Origin: an uncultured Umboniibacter sp.
GTDB lineage: Bacteria > Pseudomonadota > Gammaproteobacteria > Pseudomonadales > DSM-25080
DNA: 64,000 nt
Direction of reading: 5' to 3'
NCBI RefSeq assembly: GCF_947497555.1
Contig: NZ_CANMGY010000003.1
Coordinates: 229,209 to 293,208, forward strand
Under the pieces are notes generated by a model. The model saw only the letters and a list, made by a program, of their open reading frames with translations. It had not been told where the DNA came from and did no database searches. This document shows positions 46,392 to 55,339 of the stretch, in pieces. Numbering within the stretch: the stretch's first letter is position 1; each line of letters begins with the position of its first letter. Position numbers and translations under genes: made by a program.

Positions 46392-47129
46392 CTAGTTAGT
46401 TCTCCGGTAAAAATTCACACAGCGGTGCATTAGCAGTTCATCTAAGTCCGGCAACGTAATTGACTGAATTTCGAATTCCCAGTGATAGCGTGAATGACTA
46501 AAATTTCGCACGCGAGAGTCTGCAACGAGCACTGACTTCGACCAAGCACAGAAGTCATCCAATAGCGGCAAGTTTTGCGGATCATATAAGACATCAGCTG
46601 CCAATAGACAATCCGCTAAGCCAATACGATTCATATCGGAACAGAGTACCAAGGCATTCTGCCATTCCTGTTCAGTTATCACATCCCAGAGCAGGGAATT
46701 AGGACTATCGTGCAGCCGCTCATCGCCATCGATAACTGCTACGCCGTTGAGTTCAGCATTAAGCTTCGTAGCCTGAAGCGCATCGGGATCAATATCACAG
46801 GCAACCACTTTCGCCCCCGCTTTAACCGCTGCAATACCCGCCACACCGGAGCCACAACCAAAGTCGACCACACGTTTTCCCGACACCTCAGCAGGATGAT
46901 CAAGCAGATACCTCGCCATGGCCTGACCGCTTGCCCAACAAAACGCCCAATAGGGCGGATGCGTCCATGCCGCACTGACTTCCTGTTCGGTGAGCGGGCG
47001 TCTAAAACAACTATCCTCTAGCAGACAGAGCGAAATTTCCGGCGCGTCGGGTAGTTGAACCACCTCAAGTTTAGCCTCCGGTAGAATGGCGCGAATTCGC
47101 TCACTGAGGACAATTTGGTCCGTGATCAA
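46392..47129 (-). CDS. Protein methyltransferase, ETFB lysine methyltransferase (METTL20)-like
   Basis: A 245-residue class I methyltransferase. The pre-motif [20 protein letters not shown] and motif [21 protein letters not shown] (about residues 97-116), then [20 protein letters not shown], are typical of the ETFB/METTL20 group that methylates lysines of the electron-transfer flavoprotein. Motif [16 protein letters not shown] follows. The start is TTG at 47129, overlapping the rubredoxin stop in a TTGA junction. This supports that start and suggests coupled translation. A redox-protein target would fit the rubredoxin partner, but this is inference. Confidence 0.82.
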   Translation of the reverse strand: MITDQIVLSERIRAILPEAKLEVVQLPDAPEISLCLLEDSCFRRPLTEQEVSAAWTHPPYWAFCWASGQAMARYLLDHPAEVSGKRVVDFGCGSGVAGIAAVKAGAKVVACDIDPDALQATKLNAELNGVAVIDGDERLHDSPNSLLWDVITEQEWQNALVLCSDMNRIGLADCLLAADVLYDPQNLPLLDDFCAWSKSVLVADSRVRNFSHSRYHWEFEIQSITLPDLDELLMHRCVNFYRRTN

Positions 47130-47299
47130 CCTATTTGAACCATCTCGAATTCGTCCTTACCTACCAGACAATCAGGACACAACCAGTCTTCTGGAACATC
47201 TTCCCATTTGGTTCCTGGCGCAATTCCGTCTTCGGGCCAGCCTTCGGCCTCATCGTAAACGTATCCACAAACGATGCATTCCCATTTTTTAAATTCCAT
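47126..47299 (-). CDS. Rubredoxin
   Basis: A 57-residue gene. The translation starts [20 protein letters not shown] and ends with [19 protein letters not shown]. It has the two CxxC iron-binding pairs (Cys8/Cys11 in CIVC and Cys41/Cys44 in CPDC) and the [19 protein letters not shown] core of rubredoxins. The last Cys pair is followed by Leu-Val-Gly where Gly-Val-Gly is usual. GAGG lies five bases before the ATG. It should be a one-electron carrier, for example for alkane hydroxylase or a detoxifying oxidoreductase, though neither gene is here. Its stop overlaps the methyltransferase start. Confidence 0.95.
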   Translation of the reverse strand: MEFKKWECIVCGYVYDEAEGWPEDGIAPGTKWEDVPEDWLCPDCLVGKDEFEMVQIG

Positions 47300-47375
47300 A
47301 AATACCTCAAGTCAGTTAATGGCGCGATTTTGCCATACTGTCATACCCGCCACCAGTGCGACTTTCACTAGCCAA

Positions 47376-48203
47376 CTAAAGTAAGCTTCCAGTGGTTCCG
47401 CTACGCCATTGCCAGGACGGTATCTGGTGACTGAATTGTGCACTGAGGTCCTGTATTGCTCCTGCGAACTCCGGCGCTCTCGCATTACTAGGAGTGTGGG
47501 CAAAACAATAAACCTCACGCCCGTCATCGACCCACTGTGCGAAACGTTTCGCCCATTGGGTAGCGTGATCCTTAGCGCCTTGCCAGTAGGTATGAGAAAT
47601 CAGTCGCACCATGGGTGTATCGGTTAGGGCATAGCCATAGGTAGGCACGTTGGGTTTTTTACGCTGCGCATCTTGGGTGGCGTCGTTATCCGCTGCCGAC
47701 GCTCGAAGGGCACGCGTATCAAACCAAATTCGTTCAATACCAAGTTGGTAGAGCAACTGGTTCGTTGCACGTTCGGTTTCCGCTCGATCGAAGAAATCCG
47801 GGTGACGGAATTCAATACCGTACCGAAGTCCTGCAGGCAGGCTCAACAAGAAAGCTTCTAGTGATGAAAAATGAGCTTTAGTAAAAGTAGGCGGTAGTTG
47901 GATCATAAATGGCGCACAACGATCTAACACCACATCCAAAACACGAAAGAACTCGTTGAGTTCTGGGCTATTCGCCACCAAACCGCCACGATGGGTAACC
48001 GTTTGCGGAAGCTTAAAGGAAAAGCGGAAATCACTGTGGGTATCTAGCGACCATTGAGCCACCGTTTGTAGCGATGGTAGTGCATAGAAAGTGCTACCGG
48101 CCTCCACAGTATTAAACTGTTCAGCGTACGCGGCTAGCCCTCGACCACCAATTTGAGTAGTCCAGTCGCGATGATGCCACTGCGCCAAGCCCAGTCGCAA
48201 CAC
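47376..48203 (-). CDS. DUF72 (YecE-like) family protein
   Basis: A 275-residue TIM-barrel-like DUF72 protein. Family blocks are LGLAQWHHRDW near the start, the AAYAEQFNTVEAGSTFYALP segment, FRFSFKLPQTVTH, and a late VYCFAHTPSNARAPEFA, where relatives have a Phe-x-Asn-x-x-x-G motif. The activity is unknown. It starts 4 bp after the AI-2E family permease gene and lies 76 bp before the rubredoxin gene, on the same strand. Confidence 0.88.
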   Translation of the reverse strand: MLRLGLAQWHHRDWTTQIGGRGLAAYAEQFNTVEAGSTFYALPSLQTVAQWSLDTHSDFRFSFKLPQTVTHRGGLVANSPELNEFFRVLDVVLDRCAPFMIQLPPTFTKAHFSSLEAFLLSLPAGLRYGIEFRHPDFFDRAETERATNQLLYQLGIERIWFDTRALRASAADNDATQDAQRKKPNVPTYGYALTDTPMVRLISHTYWQGAKDHATQWAKRFAQWVDDGREVYCFAHTPSNARAPEFAGAIQDLSAQFSHQIPSWQWRSGTTGSLL

Positions 48204-48207
48204 GAAC

Positions 48208-49305
48208 TTAGTTTCCGTCTCCGGCGATGCGGCTCAGTTCTTCGTCACTCATTGGCTCAAGCTCTTCCTCCGGTACTGCTCCGCCCAGCATGATGGCGAT
48301 AGAGCGTGTTTCCGGGAAATGCTCAAGAGCTATTTTAACCGCCATGGTCAGCGGTACGGATAAGAACATGCCAACGGGCCCAAGAATCCAACCCCAGAGC
48401 ACTAAGCTTAGGAATACCACCAGCGTGCTCAAATTGAGGCCACGCCCCATGATTTTCGGCTCAATGACATTACCCATGATCATATTCACCGCTAAATAAC
48501 CCAACGCCGTTAAGGCTGCGGGCCCCACTCCCAATTGCACCACTGCTAGTAATACGGCGGGAATAGCTGCCAATATCGATCCTAAGTTAGGAATAAAGTT
48601 AAGTAAAAAAGCCACAAAAGCCCAAAGGAGAGGATAATCAACACCGATAATCCACAACCATAAACCAATTACCACCCCCGTGGCCAAGCTCACCCACAAC
48701 TTAAGTGTCATGTAGTGCACAACCGTTTCACCGATACGAGAAATAGAATCCCCAATGCCACCGGACGAGTTGCCCTTATCGATGAACTTGAGTTTACCTT
48801 TCCAACTATCCATTTCTGACAGAATGAATATCACCGTAACCAGTATGAGTAAGGTATTCGTCATTAAGTTACCAAAGGAACTCAGAGTATTACCTACCAT
48901 ACCTAAAAGCTGGCTAGGGTTAACTTGCTCTCGAAGGGTTTCGGTTGAAACTTCAATCCCCATTGATGCACCCGTAGTCTCGGCCCACGCTAGGAATCCA
49001 GCGCTTATTTCGGTGAGACGGCTTTGGTAGAGCGGTAAATCACTAATGAATTGTGTCACTGACCCGCTAACCAAGGCGCTCATGAATGCCAACACTGCGG
49101 TGACCAGACACATAATCAAAAAGATTGATAACCCTGTAGGAACCTTGCGCTGTTTAAGAAAAAACAGTATCGGCCCACATAGCACTGCAATAAAAAGACT
49201 TAATAATAACGGCACCAGTGCAGCTTGAGCTGCTTGCAATCCTGCTACGGCAACCACCAATGCTGCGGCACCAATTAAAAAACGAAGTAACGGGTTTGCG
49301 TACAT
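48208..49305 (-). CDS. AI-2E family transporter (PerM-like)
   Basis: A 365-residue membrane protein with about eight helices. The N-terminal pairs of helices include LVVAVAGLQAAQAALVPLLL and GLSIFLIMCLVTAVLAFMSA. A long periplasmic segment follows (about 85-150), then LWAFVAFLLNFIPNLGSILA and LAVNMIMGNVIEPKIMGRGLN, which are the family signatures. Members include TqsA and sodium/proton antiporters, so the cargo is not predictable. GGAGGG lies before the ATG. It sits 38 bp after the acyltransferase and 4 bp before DUF72. Confidence 0.92.
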   Translation of the reverse strand: MYANPLLRFLIGAAALVVAVAGLQAAQAALVPLLLSLFIAVLCGPILFFLKQRKVPTGLSIFLIMCLVTAVLAFMSALVSGSVTQFISDLPLYQSRLTEISAGFLAWAETTGASMGIEVSTETLREQVNPSQLLGMVGNTLSSFGNLMTNTLLILVTVIFILSEMDSWKGKLKFIDKGNSSGGIGDSISRIGETVVHYMTLKLWVSLATGVVIGLWLWIIGVDYPLLWAFVAFLLNFIPNLGSILAAIPAVLLAVVQLGVGPAALTALGYLAVNMIMGNVIEPKIMGRGLNLSTLVVFLSLVLWGWILGPVGMFLSVPLTMAVKIALEHFPETRSIAIMLGGAVPEEELEPMSDEELSRIAGDGN

Positions 49306-49343
49306 AAGCCCTCCTAGGCTGAAATTAGTCTTCCTAACTATTG

Positions 49344-49934
49344 CTACAGATGTTGCTCTGGATATTTACCTCTGTAGGGTTTAACAGCCATCTGAACCCG
49401 CTCCATATCCGTATCTAAATCGCCAGTTAACGGCACGGGAGGAATAAAGGCGATGGTTTTGCTTGGATAATCAATATACGCAGGGACTATAGGGAGATTC
49501 GCTGCATACGCGATACGTAAATAACCCGTTTTCCAATGGTCCGTTTTCTTGCGCGTTCCCTCGGGAGCAATTGCCAAAATAGCTTTATCCATTTCTTTTA
49601 GCTGATCAGCCACTTGTTCGATAAGACCCTTCGGATCATGACGAACAACAGGAATTCCACCCATTGCGTAGAAGAATTTACCAAAGAAGCCCTCGAATAG
49701 CGTGTGCTTACCCATAAAATTAACACGAAAATCCGTTGCCATGACCATTGCGATGGCATGCGCGAAATCCCAGTTACTGGTGTGGGGTGCTACCGGCGTT
49801 ACACACTTTGGCACATCCGGAAACTCACCAATCAGGCGCCAGCCCGAAATTCGCAAATATAGCCTACCAATGAACCGAAGAATCGGTCGGCGTTTGATCG
49901 GAGTATTTGAATTCGGGACCGCTAAATTTTTCAT
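49344..49934 (-). CDS. PlsC-like lysophospholipid acyltransferase family protein
   Basis: A 196-residue acyltransferase. The catalytic HxxxxD is in VAPHTSNWDFAHAIAM (about residues 50-65). The glycerol-phosphate site is AIAPEGTRKKTDHWKTGYLR, with GGIPVVR between them. The protein lacks the N-terminal membrane pair of full PlsC, so it belongs to the shorter soluble-like branch often annotated as 1-acyl-glycerol-3-phosphate acyltransferase. It would transfer acyl chains in phospholipid synthesis or remodelling. It heads a group of five same-strand genes (to 46392). Confidence 0.88.
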   Translation of the reverse strand: MKNLAVPNSNTPIKRRPILRFIGRLYLRISGWRLIGEFPDVPKCVTPVAPHTSNWDFAHAIAMVMATDFRVNFMGKHTLFEGFFGKFFYAMGGIPVVRHDPKGLIEQVADQLKEMDKAILAIAPEGTRKKTDHWKTGYLRIAYAANLPIVPAYIDYPSKTIAFIPPVPLTGDLDTDMERVQMAVKPYRGKYPEQHL

Positions 49935-50073
49935 CTGTTCACTTCCGAAGCTATTTTGTTATTTTTTTGATCGTTAATTATGGCACAGCCCTGCGCCAAG
50001 ATGTAAGTATTAGATTCTGAGAGCAAGGGCTGAACAAAGATCTGAAGGCGTTACTGAACCAGTTCTTCAGACG

Positions 50074-50096
50074 AAAAAAAGCCGACTAGAGTCGGC
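50074..50096 (-). terminator. Rho-independent terminator of exbD
   Basis: A 6-bp perfect stem GCCGAC/GTCGGC with a TCTA loop, followed on the minus strand by seven U, 40 bp after the exbD stop. Confidence 0.9.
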
Positions 50097-50136
50097 TTGT
50101 TTTCTACTTGCTTAGCGTGATTAAATTGATTAGCGA

Positions 50137-50553
50137 TTACTCGCCCTCAATAACCAAAGCAACCGGCGCGTTGGGTGCTGCAGCGCGAGCAGCATCAGCC
50201 GCTTCAACGAATACACCCGTGTCGGCAGTCTCAGCCGCCATGACAACAACTGAACCATTTGGGTTCTCAGCCAAGATACGACGAACGTTAGCTTCTACCG
50301 CACGGATATCAACACGACGACCATTAATCTCAATCACGTTAGACGCGTTAATATTGATCACAGCGTTCTGCGGTGCATCGGGCGGAGGAGGTGTATCATC
50401 CGTTGAATCAGGGCGATTAAAATCAAGGGCAACTTCGTTAATGAACGTAGCCGTTACAATGAAGAAAATCAGCATGATGAATACGACGTCGAGCATTGGC
50501 GTTAAGTCAATTTCGTTTTCTTCGTCATCAGCAGGTTTCGCAAAGCGACGCAT
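50137..50553 (-). CDS. exbD: Biopolymer transport protein ExbD (orphan)
   Basis: A 138-residue ExbD/TolR-family protein. A short cytoplasmic acidic tail precedes the single membrane helix IDLTPMLDVVFIMLIFFIVT, with the functional Asp in PMLD. A Pro-rich linker (TDDTPPPPDAPQ) follows, then a periplasmic domain ending NAPVALVIEGE. With ExbB it couples the proton gradient to TonB. No exbB or tonB is adjacent: prfC lies 190 bp upstream and a terminator follows. It may be a second ExbD belonging to a split ExbB-ExbD-TonB set. TAGGA lies before the ATG. Confidence 0.92.
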   Translation of the reverse strand: MRRFAKPADDEENEIDLTPMLDVVFIMLIFFIVTATFINEVALDFNRPDSTDDTPPPPDAPQNAVININASNVIEINGRRVDIRAVEANVRRILAENPNGSVVVMAAETADTGVFVEAADAARAAAPNAPVALVIEGE

Positions 50554-50743
50554 ATTAAAATCCTAATTTATTTACTAATAAGTTCTATGAGCACATTGTG
50601 CCCATTTACCCAGTACGATGTAAACACCCGAGGGGAGTTTTTGTTCGCAAAAGTGTGACCAACGGTTAGATATCGGTCTGAATAACCCAACTCTTGAGGT
50701 TAATAGTAGACAACAACTAGCAGAATCAGTTCAAAATAATTGA

Positions 50744-52321
50744 TTAATGCTCTCGCGTTGCTCTAAATTCAACATCCGGCCAACGCTCTTGGGTTAACTG
50801 CAAGTTAACGCGGGTGGGTGCTAAGTAAGTGAGATGACCACCGCCATCAACTGCCACATTCTCACTATTTTTACGTTTGAAGTCTTCTAACATGCGCGGA
50901 TCTTCACACTCAATCCAGCGAGCGGTGTACACATTCACCGGCTCATACACAGCTTCCACTTTATATTCTTCCTTCAATCTATACGCAACCACCTCGTACT
51001 GAAGCACACCTACTGCACCCACTACGATGTCATTGTTGCGCGTTGGGAAGAACACCTGCGTTGAGCCCTCTTCAGACAATTGCTGAAGACCTTTCTGTAG
51101 CGCCTTCATCTTCAACGGATCTTTGAGGCGAATTCGACGGAACATTTCCGGAGCGAAGTGAGGAATTCCGGTGAACTTCAGCTCTTCACCCTCGGTGAAG
51201 GTATCACCAATCTGGATGGTGCCGTGGTTATGCAAGCCGATAATATCGCCCGCTACCGCTTCCTCTACATGGGAACGTTCGCCAGCGAGAAAAGTGACCG
51301 CATCGGCGATTTTGACATCCTTACCAATACGAACGTGCTTCATCTTCATGCCACGAGTATAGGAGCCCGAGCAAACTCGCATGAAGGCAATACGATCTCG
51401 GTGTTTCGGATCCATATTCGCCTGAATTTTAAAGACGAAACCACTCAATTTTTCTTCTGTGGCGACAACCTGACGACTCGACGCATCTCGGTCCAGCGGC
51501 GCTGGTGCCCATTCAACGAAGTCATCTAACATTTCACGTACACCGAAGTTACCGAGCGCCGTACCAAAGAATACTGGGGTAAGCTGACCCGCCTTGTATT
51601 CGTCGATATCAAATTCGTGTGTCGCACCGCGAACCAATTCAAGCTCCTCGCGAACTTCGTCAGCATAAACGCCGAGCAGCTCATCGGCTTCTGGTGAATT
51701 CAAACCTTGGATGCGGATATCTTCAGGAATAACCGAGCGAGATCCCGCCTTGTAGAGGTGAATGGTGTCCGTATATAGGTTGTAAACACCCTTAAATTCT
51801 TTACCCGAACCAATTGGCCAGTTGATTGGCGCTGCCGCGATGCCTAAGACTTCTTCCATTTCGTCCAGCGTTTCAATGGGATCGCGAATTTCTCGATCCA
51901 GCTTATTGACGAAACTGATGATGGGCGTATCGCGCAAACGACAGACGTTCATCAACTTGATGGTTCGATCTTCCACACCCTTCGCTGCGTCAATAATCAT
52001 GAGACAGGAATCTACGGCGGTTAGTGTCCGGTAGGTATCTTCAGAGAAATCTTCGTGGCCTGGCGTATCGAGAAGGTTCACCGTTCGGCCATTGTAGGGG
52101 AACTGCATCACCGATGAGGTCACCGAGATCCCACGTTCCTGCTCCATGGTCATCCAATCTGAGGTAGCGTGACGATCCGAGCCTTTACCCTTCACCGAGC
52201 CAGCTTTTTGGATCAACTGCCCTAACAGCAGTAACTTTTCGGTGATGGTGGTTTTACCCGCATCCGGGTGAGAAATAATCGCAAAGGTTCGACGATTGGC
52301 AATGTGTTCACTGACCGACAT
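50744..52321 (-). CDS. prfC: Peptide chain release factor 3
   Basis: A 525-residue GTPase that recycles RF1/RF2 from the ribosome after termination. GTP motifs are G1 [17 protein letters not shown]3 [15 protein letters not shown] and G4 [13 protein letters not shown], with the switch region [20 protein letters not shown], as in RF3. The following domains have [20 protein letters not shown] and [19 protein letters not shown]. It is monocistronic. A repeat-rich stretch begins about 60 bp upstream of its start. Confidence 0.97.
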   Translation of the reverse strand: MSVSEHIANRRTFAIISHPDAGKTTITEKLLLLGQLIQKAGSVKGKGSDRHATSDWMTMEQERGISVTSSVMQFPYNGRTVNLLDTPGHEDFSEDTYRTLTAVDSCLMIIDAAKGVEDRTIKLMNVCRLRDTPIISFVNKLDREIRDPIETLDEMEEVLGIAAAPINWPIGSGKEFKGVYNLYTDTIHLYKAGSRSVIPEDIRIQGLNSPEADELLGVYADEVREELELVRGATHEFDIDEYKAGQLTPVFFGTALGNFGVREMLDDFVEWAPAPLDRDASSRQVVATEEKLSGFVFKIQANMDPKHRDRIAFMRVCSGSYTRGMKMKHVRIGKDVKIADAVTFLAGERSHVEEAVAGDIIGLHNHGTIQIGDTFTEGEELKFTGIPHFAPEMFRRIRLKDPLKMKALQKGLQQLSEEGSTQVFFPTRNNDIVVGAVGVLQYEVVAYRLKEEYKVEAVYEPVNVYTARWIECEDPRMLEDFKRKNSENVAVDGGGHLTYLAPTRVNLQLTQERWPDVEFRATREH

Positions 52322-52384
52322 GGCGTTGATTTACCTGAAAAACAAATAGGGGCGCGAAGTATAACCGCTTTGGCGAAAAAAGGC

Positions 52385-52620
52385 ACAACCGCGTTTTGGG
52401 ACGCGCATTGGGGACCGCGCATTGGGGACGGGTACATACGCCTACCAATAGCCCCTATTAACCACCCATCGGGGTGGGTGGTTAATGCCTCGGCGTAGAA
52501 TGCAATTAGGGGTCGAATTAGGGGTCGGGTACATAAGTGGGTACGCCAATTGTTTTAACTACCCTTTCAGGGGGGAGTACAGAATTGAGCAAAACCGTAT
52601 GTACCCGTCCCCAATGCGGT
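52385..52620. repeat. REP-like repeat cluster A (GGGKCGGGTACATA family) with a long hairpin
   Basis: Plus-strand copies of ATTGGGGACGGGTACATA at 52421-52438 and AATTAGGGGTCGGGTACATA at 52516-52535. An inverted copy TATGTACCCGTCCCCAAT lies at 52598-52615, and truncated cores at 52407-52415 and 52504-52515. Between them is a perfect 12-bp palindrome ATTAACCACCCA/TGGGTGGTTAAT with a 6-nt loop (52457-52486). It is bracketed by TACGCC/GGCGTA (52436-52441 and 52492-52497), so the whole can fold as one long stem. This layout resembles REP/BIME elements spread by RAYT-type transposases. No transposase is present here. It fills the prfC-paralog gap (52322-52631). Confidence 0.85.
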
Positions 52621-52631
52621 ATCCACTTCGT

Positions 52632-53786
52632 CTAGTGAGTCTGAGTTAACTCGGAACGTAATGCCACCAAGCTATCAACGTAATTATTCCAACCCTCCTC
52701 ATAGCGAGTATATGACGGTGACGTCATATTCATCGCCTCACATAGCTGGTCGCCTAAAATCTCACCGATCACGTTCTGCGGCCAAAGGATTTGCTGAACA
52801 AGCGATCTACCCTGGCAGCTTGGCGCTCCGTCTTGAAGACGATCCAGATTTTCTACAAGTCGATTTGCGGATCGCTGCGATTGAAAGAAGACTAAACTCA
52901 TTAGCTCCGCGGCGGACAAAGCCCAGCCCCCCTCTCCAAAATGATCCCATATCTCGATGTCACTCAGATTGCTAACAACTATGGCGAATCCGACTCCAAA
53001 ACGAGTTTCTCGCTCCCTTACTCCAGCCCAGATTTCCCCTCGGTTACTCTCAATTCGCTTGATAAAAGCATTGATTTTCGATGTTAAATCAGTGCGCGTA
53101 GCCGTTGACAGAAATTCGAGTTCCAGTAATTCACGGATAAATTCGGCACTAAACACGCTAGCAAGTGCGCTATCAATAAGTGAATTAGGATGCTCAATAA
53201 GCTCCATTTGTTGAGCCAACCATTCTGCGAGTGCTAGCTCATCTTGATTACGAATAATGTACACCAGTTGCCAATACCTTGACTGCACCGGGCTCAACGC
53301 CCCTAGCTCCAGCGTAAAATAATAATAGTCTTCTGGATCAAGCGACGAACCACCTAGACCTCGCCAATCGGTAGTCGCCAGCCGGTGGTTCAGCTCTTGC
53401 CAAGCTACTGAATCGAATACCTCATCATTTTCGTCAATGGCAGCAATCCGCATAAGCTCAGAGAAATCAGTACCGTAACGAGTTATCGGCCACCCCTCTG
53501 CGCCGGTTGACAGCGCACTAATCAGCTCGCTGGTATCGACAGGTATTCGATCACCCTCCGCTTTAGCTAGTGCAAACCGTTCACGCCCTGCCTCTTCAGC
53601 ATCGCGATCCAGGTCCTCTAACCCCAATCGTCGATAGTGCTCCGCAGATAAGGCTTCCCCCTGTTGATAACTCACTACCAACTCAGAGGGTTTAGCATCA
53701 AATACCGGCAGGTTCAGTACGATTGCGTAGGTGATATAGGCCGCTAGAAATAGCCCAAGCTTTTTAACAATTTTTGAGATTTTCAA
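52632..53786 (-). CDS. Membrane-anchored protein of unknown function, paralog 1
   Basis: A 384-residue protein I do not recognise. It has an N-terminal basic tail and one membrane helix (KKLGLFLAAYITYAIVLNLP, about residues 8-27). It is followed by a long, mostly helical, probably periplasmic part with many acidic residues and Trp/Tyr-rich blocks such as YWQLVYIIRNQDELALAEWL. It is clearly homologous to the next gene (54062-55246) along its whole length. The start MKISKIVKKLGLFLAAYITY matches MKILKIVKRLGLFLAAYITY there, and both end in an NxYVDSLVxLRxEL motif. No catalytic motif is evident. It lies at the end of the minus-strand carbohydrate-esterase gene group. Confidence 0.75.
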   Translation of the reverse strand: MKISKIVKKLGLFLAAYITYAIVLNLPVFDAKPSELVVSYQQGEALSAEHYRRLGLEDLDRDAEEAGRERFALAKAEGDRIPVDTSELISALSTGAEGWPITRYGTDFSELMRIAAIDENDEVFDSVAWQELNHRLATTDWRGLGGSSLDPEDYYYFTLELGALSPVQSRYWQLVYIIRNQDELALAEWLAQQMELIEHPNSLIDSALASVFSAEFIRELLELEFLSTATRTDLTSKINAFIKRIESNRGEIWAGVRERETRFGVGFAIVVSNLSDIEIWDHFGEGGWALSAAELMSLVFFQSQRSANRLVENLDRLQDGAPSCQGRSLVQQILWPQNVIGEILGDQLCEAMNMTSPSYTRYEEGWNNYVDSLVALRSELTQTH

Positions 53787-53830
53787 CTGTGTCTACCTTC
53801 CCGTGGTTAACTACATGCGAAGCTGGCTAT

Positions 53831-53865
53831 CTTAGCCCTTAGCCCTTAGCCCTTAGCCCTTAGCC
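53831..53865 (+). repeat. 7-bp tandem repeat (CTTAGCC)5
   Basis: Five perfect copies of CTTAGCC upstream of paralog 1, ending in CGTCAATGAT. The equivalent place upstream of paralog 2 (about 55290-55310) has only CTTATCCCCCTAGCCCGTC, so the heptamer expanded after the two copies separated. Confidence 0.95.
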
Positions 53866-53889
53866 CGTCAATGATAACACGCTGCCCAA

Positions 53890-53998
53890 TCAACTACTCT
53901 TTTCCATCACAACAAAGTGAGTCCGAACATCATCAAACTCTACCTGCCCAGCCTCGGCGCCCAGGCTCAGGTACAACTTCCACGAACCTATTGGAACA
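53890..53998 (-). pseudogene. Remnant of the 3' end of the CE2-like esterase gene
   Basis: Read on the minus strand this stretch encodes PIGSWKLYLSLGAEAGQVEF, then DDVRTHFVVMEKSS and a stop. It is nearly identical to the C-terminus of the esterase at 55340-56923 (DDVRTRFVVMDEK). The match ends abruptly at about 53998, where the esterase continues and this copy changes to unrelated sequence. It is a truncated, non-functional copy left by a tandem duplication that also copied the neighbouring unknown gene. Confidence 0.93.
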
Positions 53999-54061
53999 GG
54001 CTAATGCAACTCCGCTCGCACCAAAGCGCAGTATAACGGCATGGACCTGACCCCAAACCAC

Positions 54062-55246
54062 CTACTGCAGCTGTGCTAACTCAGCGCGTAATTCCACTAA
54101 ACTATCAACGTAGGTATTCCAAAACTGATCGGCTTCATCAAAATGGATAGACTGTACATACGAGGAAACGTGCCACAGAGCATCCAAAATTAGCTCACCC
54201 ACTATATCTTGAGGAAAAAGAATTTTGCTAAAAATTGGTCTGTGCGTAACTATCACTCCATTGATTTGGCTGTCGGAGTAATCTGCGGCTCGATTTATAA
54301 AGCGTTGCCGTTGGAAGAAGACTACAAGCGCGAGCACCAAAGTGGACTCAGCCCGGTCCGACGTCTTGTATTTACCGTCCCATACTCCAGCAACACTCAA
54401 GTGACGCGTCCCGGTTATTAGAGTTCCGACAGCGATTCGAGCTTCATTTTCTCTAACTCGCATCAAGATCGCACTTCGATTCCTGTCAATGCGCTCGATA
54501 AAAGTCTTGAGTTGCGCGGTTACACTACTGCGCCCAGCTGTTGACAAGAATTCAAGATCTAACAGTTCACGCATCGTTTCCGAACTGTACCAAGGGCGCT
54601 GGGCAACCGACTTGCGATAGTAAAATGGACCAGGGTACTCAATGTAGCTCATGTACCGCGCTAACCACTCTGCCAGAGCTACTTCATCTTGGTTACGAAT
54701 AATGTAGACCAGCTGCCAAAGACTAAGTGAAAGATAATCATAGTACTCGCCATACATGAAAAAATACCGATAACTTTCTGCATCAAGTGTTGTCTTGCCT
54801 AACCCTTCCCAGTCGATACTAGTCAGTCGGCGATTCAACTCTTGCCAGCCTGCCGACTCGAACACCACATCATTTTCTGCAGAGGCTGCAATGCCAACAA
54901 GCTCAGAGACATCTAACTGGCGTATCCGTTTACCCGACTCTCCCGTCGAGAGCAACTCAAGCACATCATTGTTGTGAGGGCGTAGATCAAATTCTTCGTC
55001 TAACCTCGCTCGTTCGAATAACCTCGCTCGTTCGAGTATCTCACGCCCTACCTCTTCCGCATCACGATCCACATAAGTCAACCCTATAAGCCGATAGTGC
55101 TCCGCGGATAGAGATTCACCCTGCTGATAGCTCATCGCCAACTCAGTGGGCTGCGCATCAAATATCGGTAAGTTCAGAACAACCGCGTAAGTGATATAGG
55201 CCGCTAGAAAAAGCCCCAGCCTTTTAACTATTTTTAAAATCTTCAA
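54062..55246 (-). CDS. Membrane-anchored protein of unknown function, paralog 2
   Basis: A 394-residue homologue of the gene at 52632-53786, with the same basic tail and membrane helix (about residues 8-27). A QQGESLSAEHYRLIGLTYVD segment follows, then a long extracytoplasmic helical part with LWQLVYIIRNQDEVALAEWL, and the end NTYVDSLVELRAELAQLQ. Divergence is greater in the middle (about residues 70-130). It carries an in-frame 18-bp tandem duplication (55001-55036) that repeats six residues (E/R-A-R-L-F/D). It follows the esterase by 93 bp. The function is unknown. Two retained open copies suggest selection or a recent event. Confidence 0.75.
   Translation of the reverse strand: MKILKIVKRLGLFLAAYITYAVVLNLPIFDAQPTELAMSYQQGESLSAEHYRLIGLTYVDRDAEEVGREILERARLFERARLDEEFDLRPHNNDVLELLSTGESGKRIRQLDVSELVGIAASAENDVVFESAGWQELNRRLTSIDWEGLGKTTLDAESYRYFFMYGEYYDYLSLSLWQLVYIIRNQDEVALAEWLARYMSYIEYPGPFYYRKSVAQRPWYSSETMRELLDLEFLSTAGRSSVTAQLKTFIERIDRNRSAILMRVRENEARIAVGTLITGTRHLSVAGVWDGKYKTSDRAESTLVLALVVFFQRQRFINRAADYSDSQINGVIVTHRPIFSKILFPQDIVGELILDALWHVSSYVQSIHFDEADQFWNTYVDSLVELRAELAQLQ
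55001..55036 (-). repeat. In-frame 18-bp tandem duplication inside paralog 2
   Basis: Two copies of TAACCTCGCTCGTTCGAA (second copy ends G) lie back to back. They add six residues to the Arg/Glu/Leu-rich stretch near residue 75. Paralog 1 has no such repeat at the corresponding place, so the insertion came after the gene duplication. Confidence 0.9.
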
Positions 55247-55339
55247 CAGTGCCTACCTTCCCTTGGCTAACATCAGAATTGGCTAAAGGCTTATCCCCCT
55301 AGCCCGTCGTATCGAGATAGCAGTTCGCAGCCTTCGCAC

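Noticed and set aside
50108..50566. Plus-strand frame of 152 codons covering exbD
   Set aside because: Ser/Thr-rich antisense reading of a strongly supported exbD gene.
52222..52498. Short frames across the prfC start and repeat cluster A, on both strands
   Set aside because: Translate the REP-like repeats; no family match and no ribosome site.
54035..54061. Degenerate REP core (CCTGACCCCAAA) before the paralog 2 end
   Set aside because: Only about 10 bases match the repeat; too short to tell from chance.
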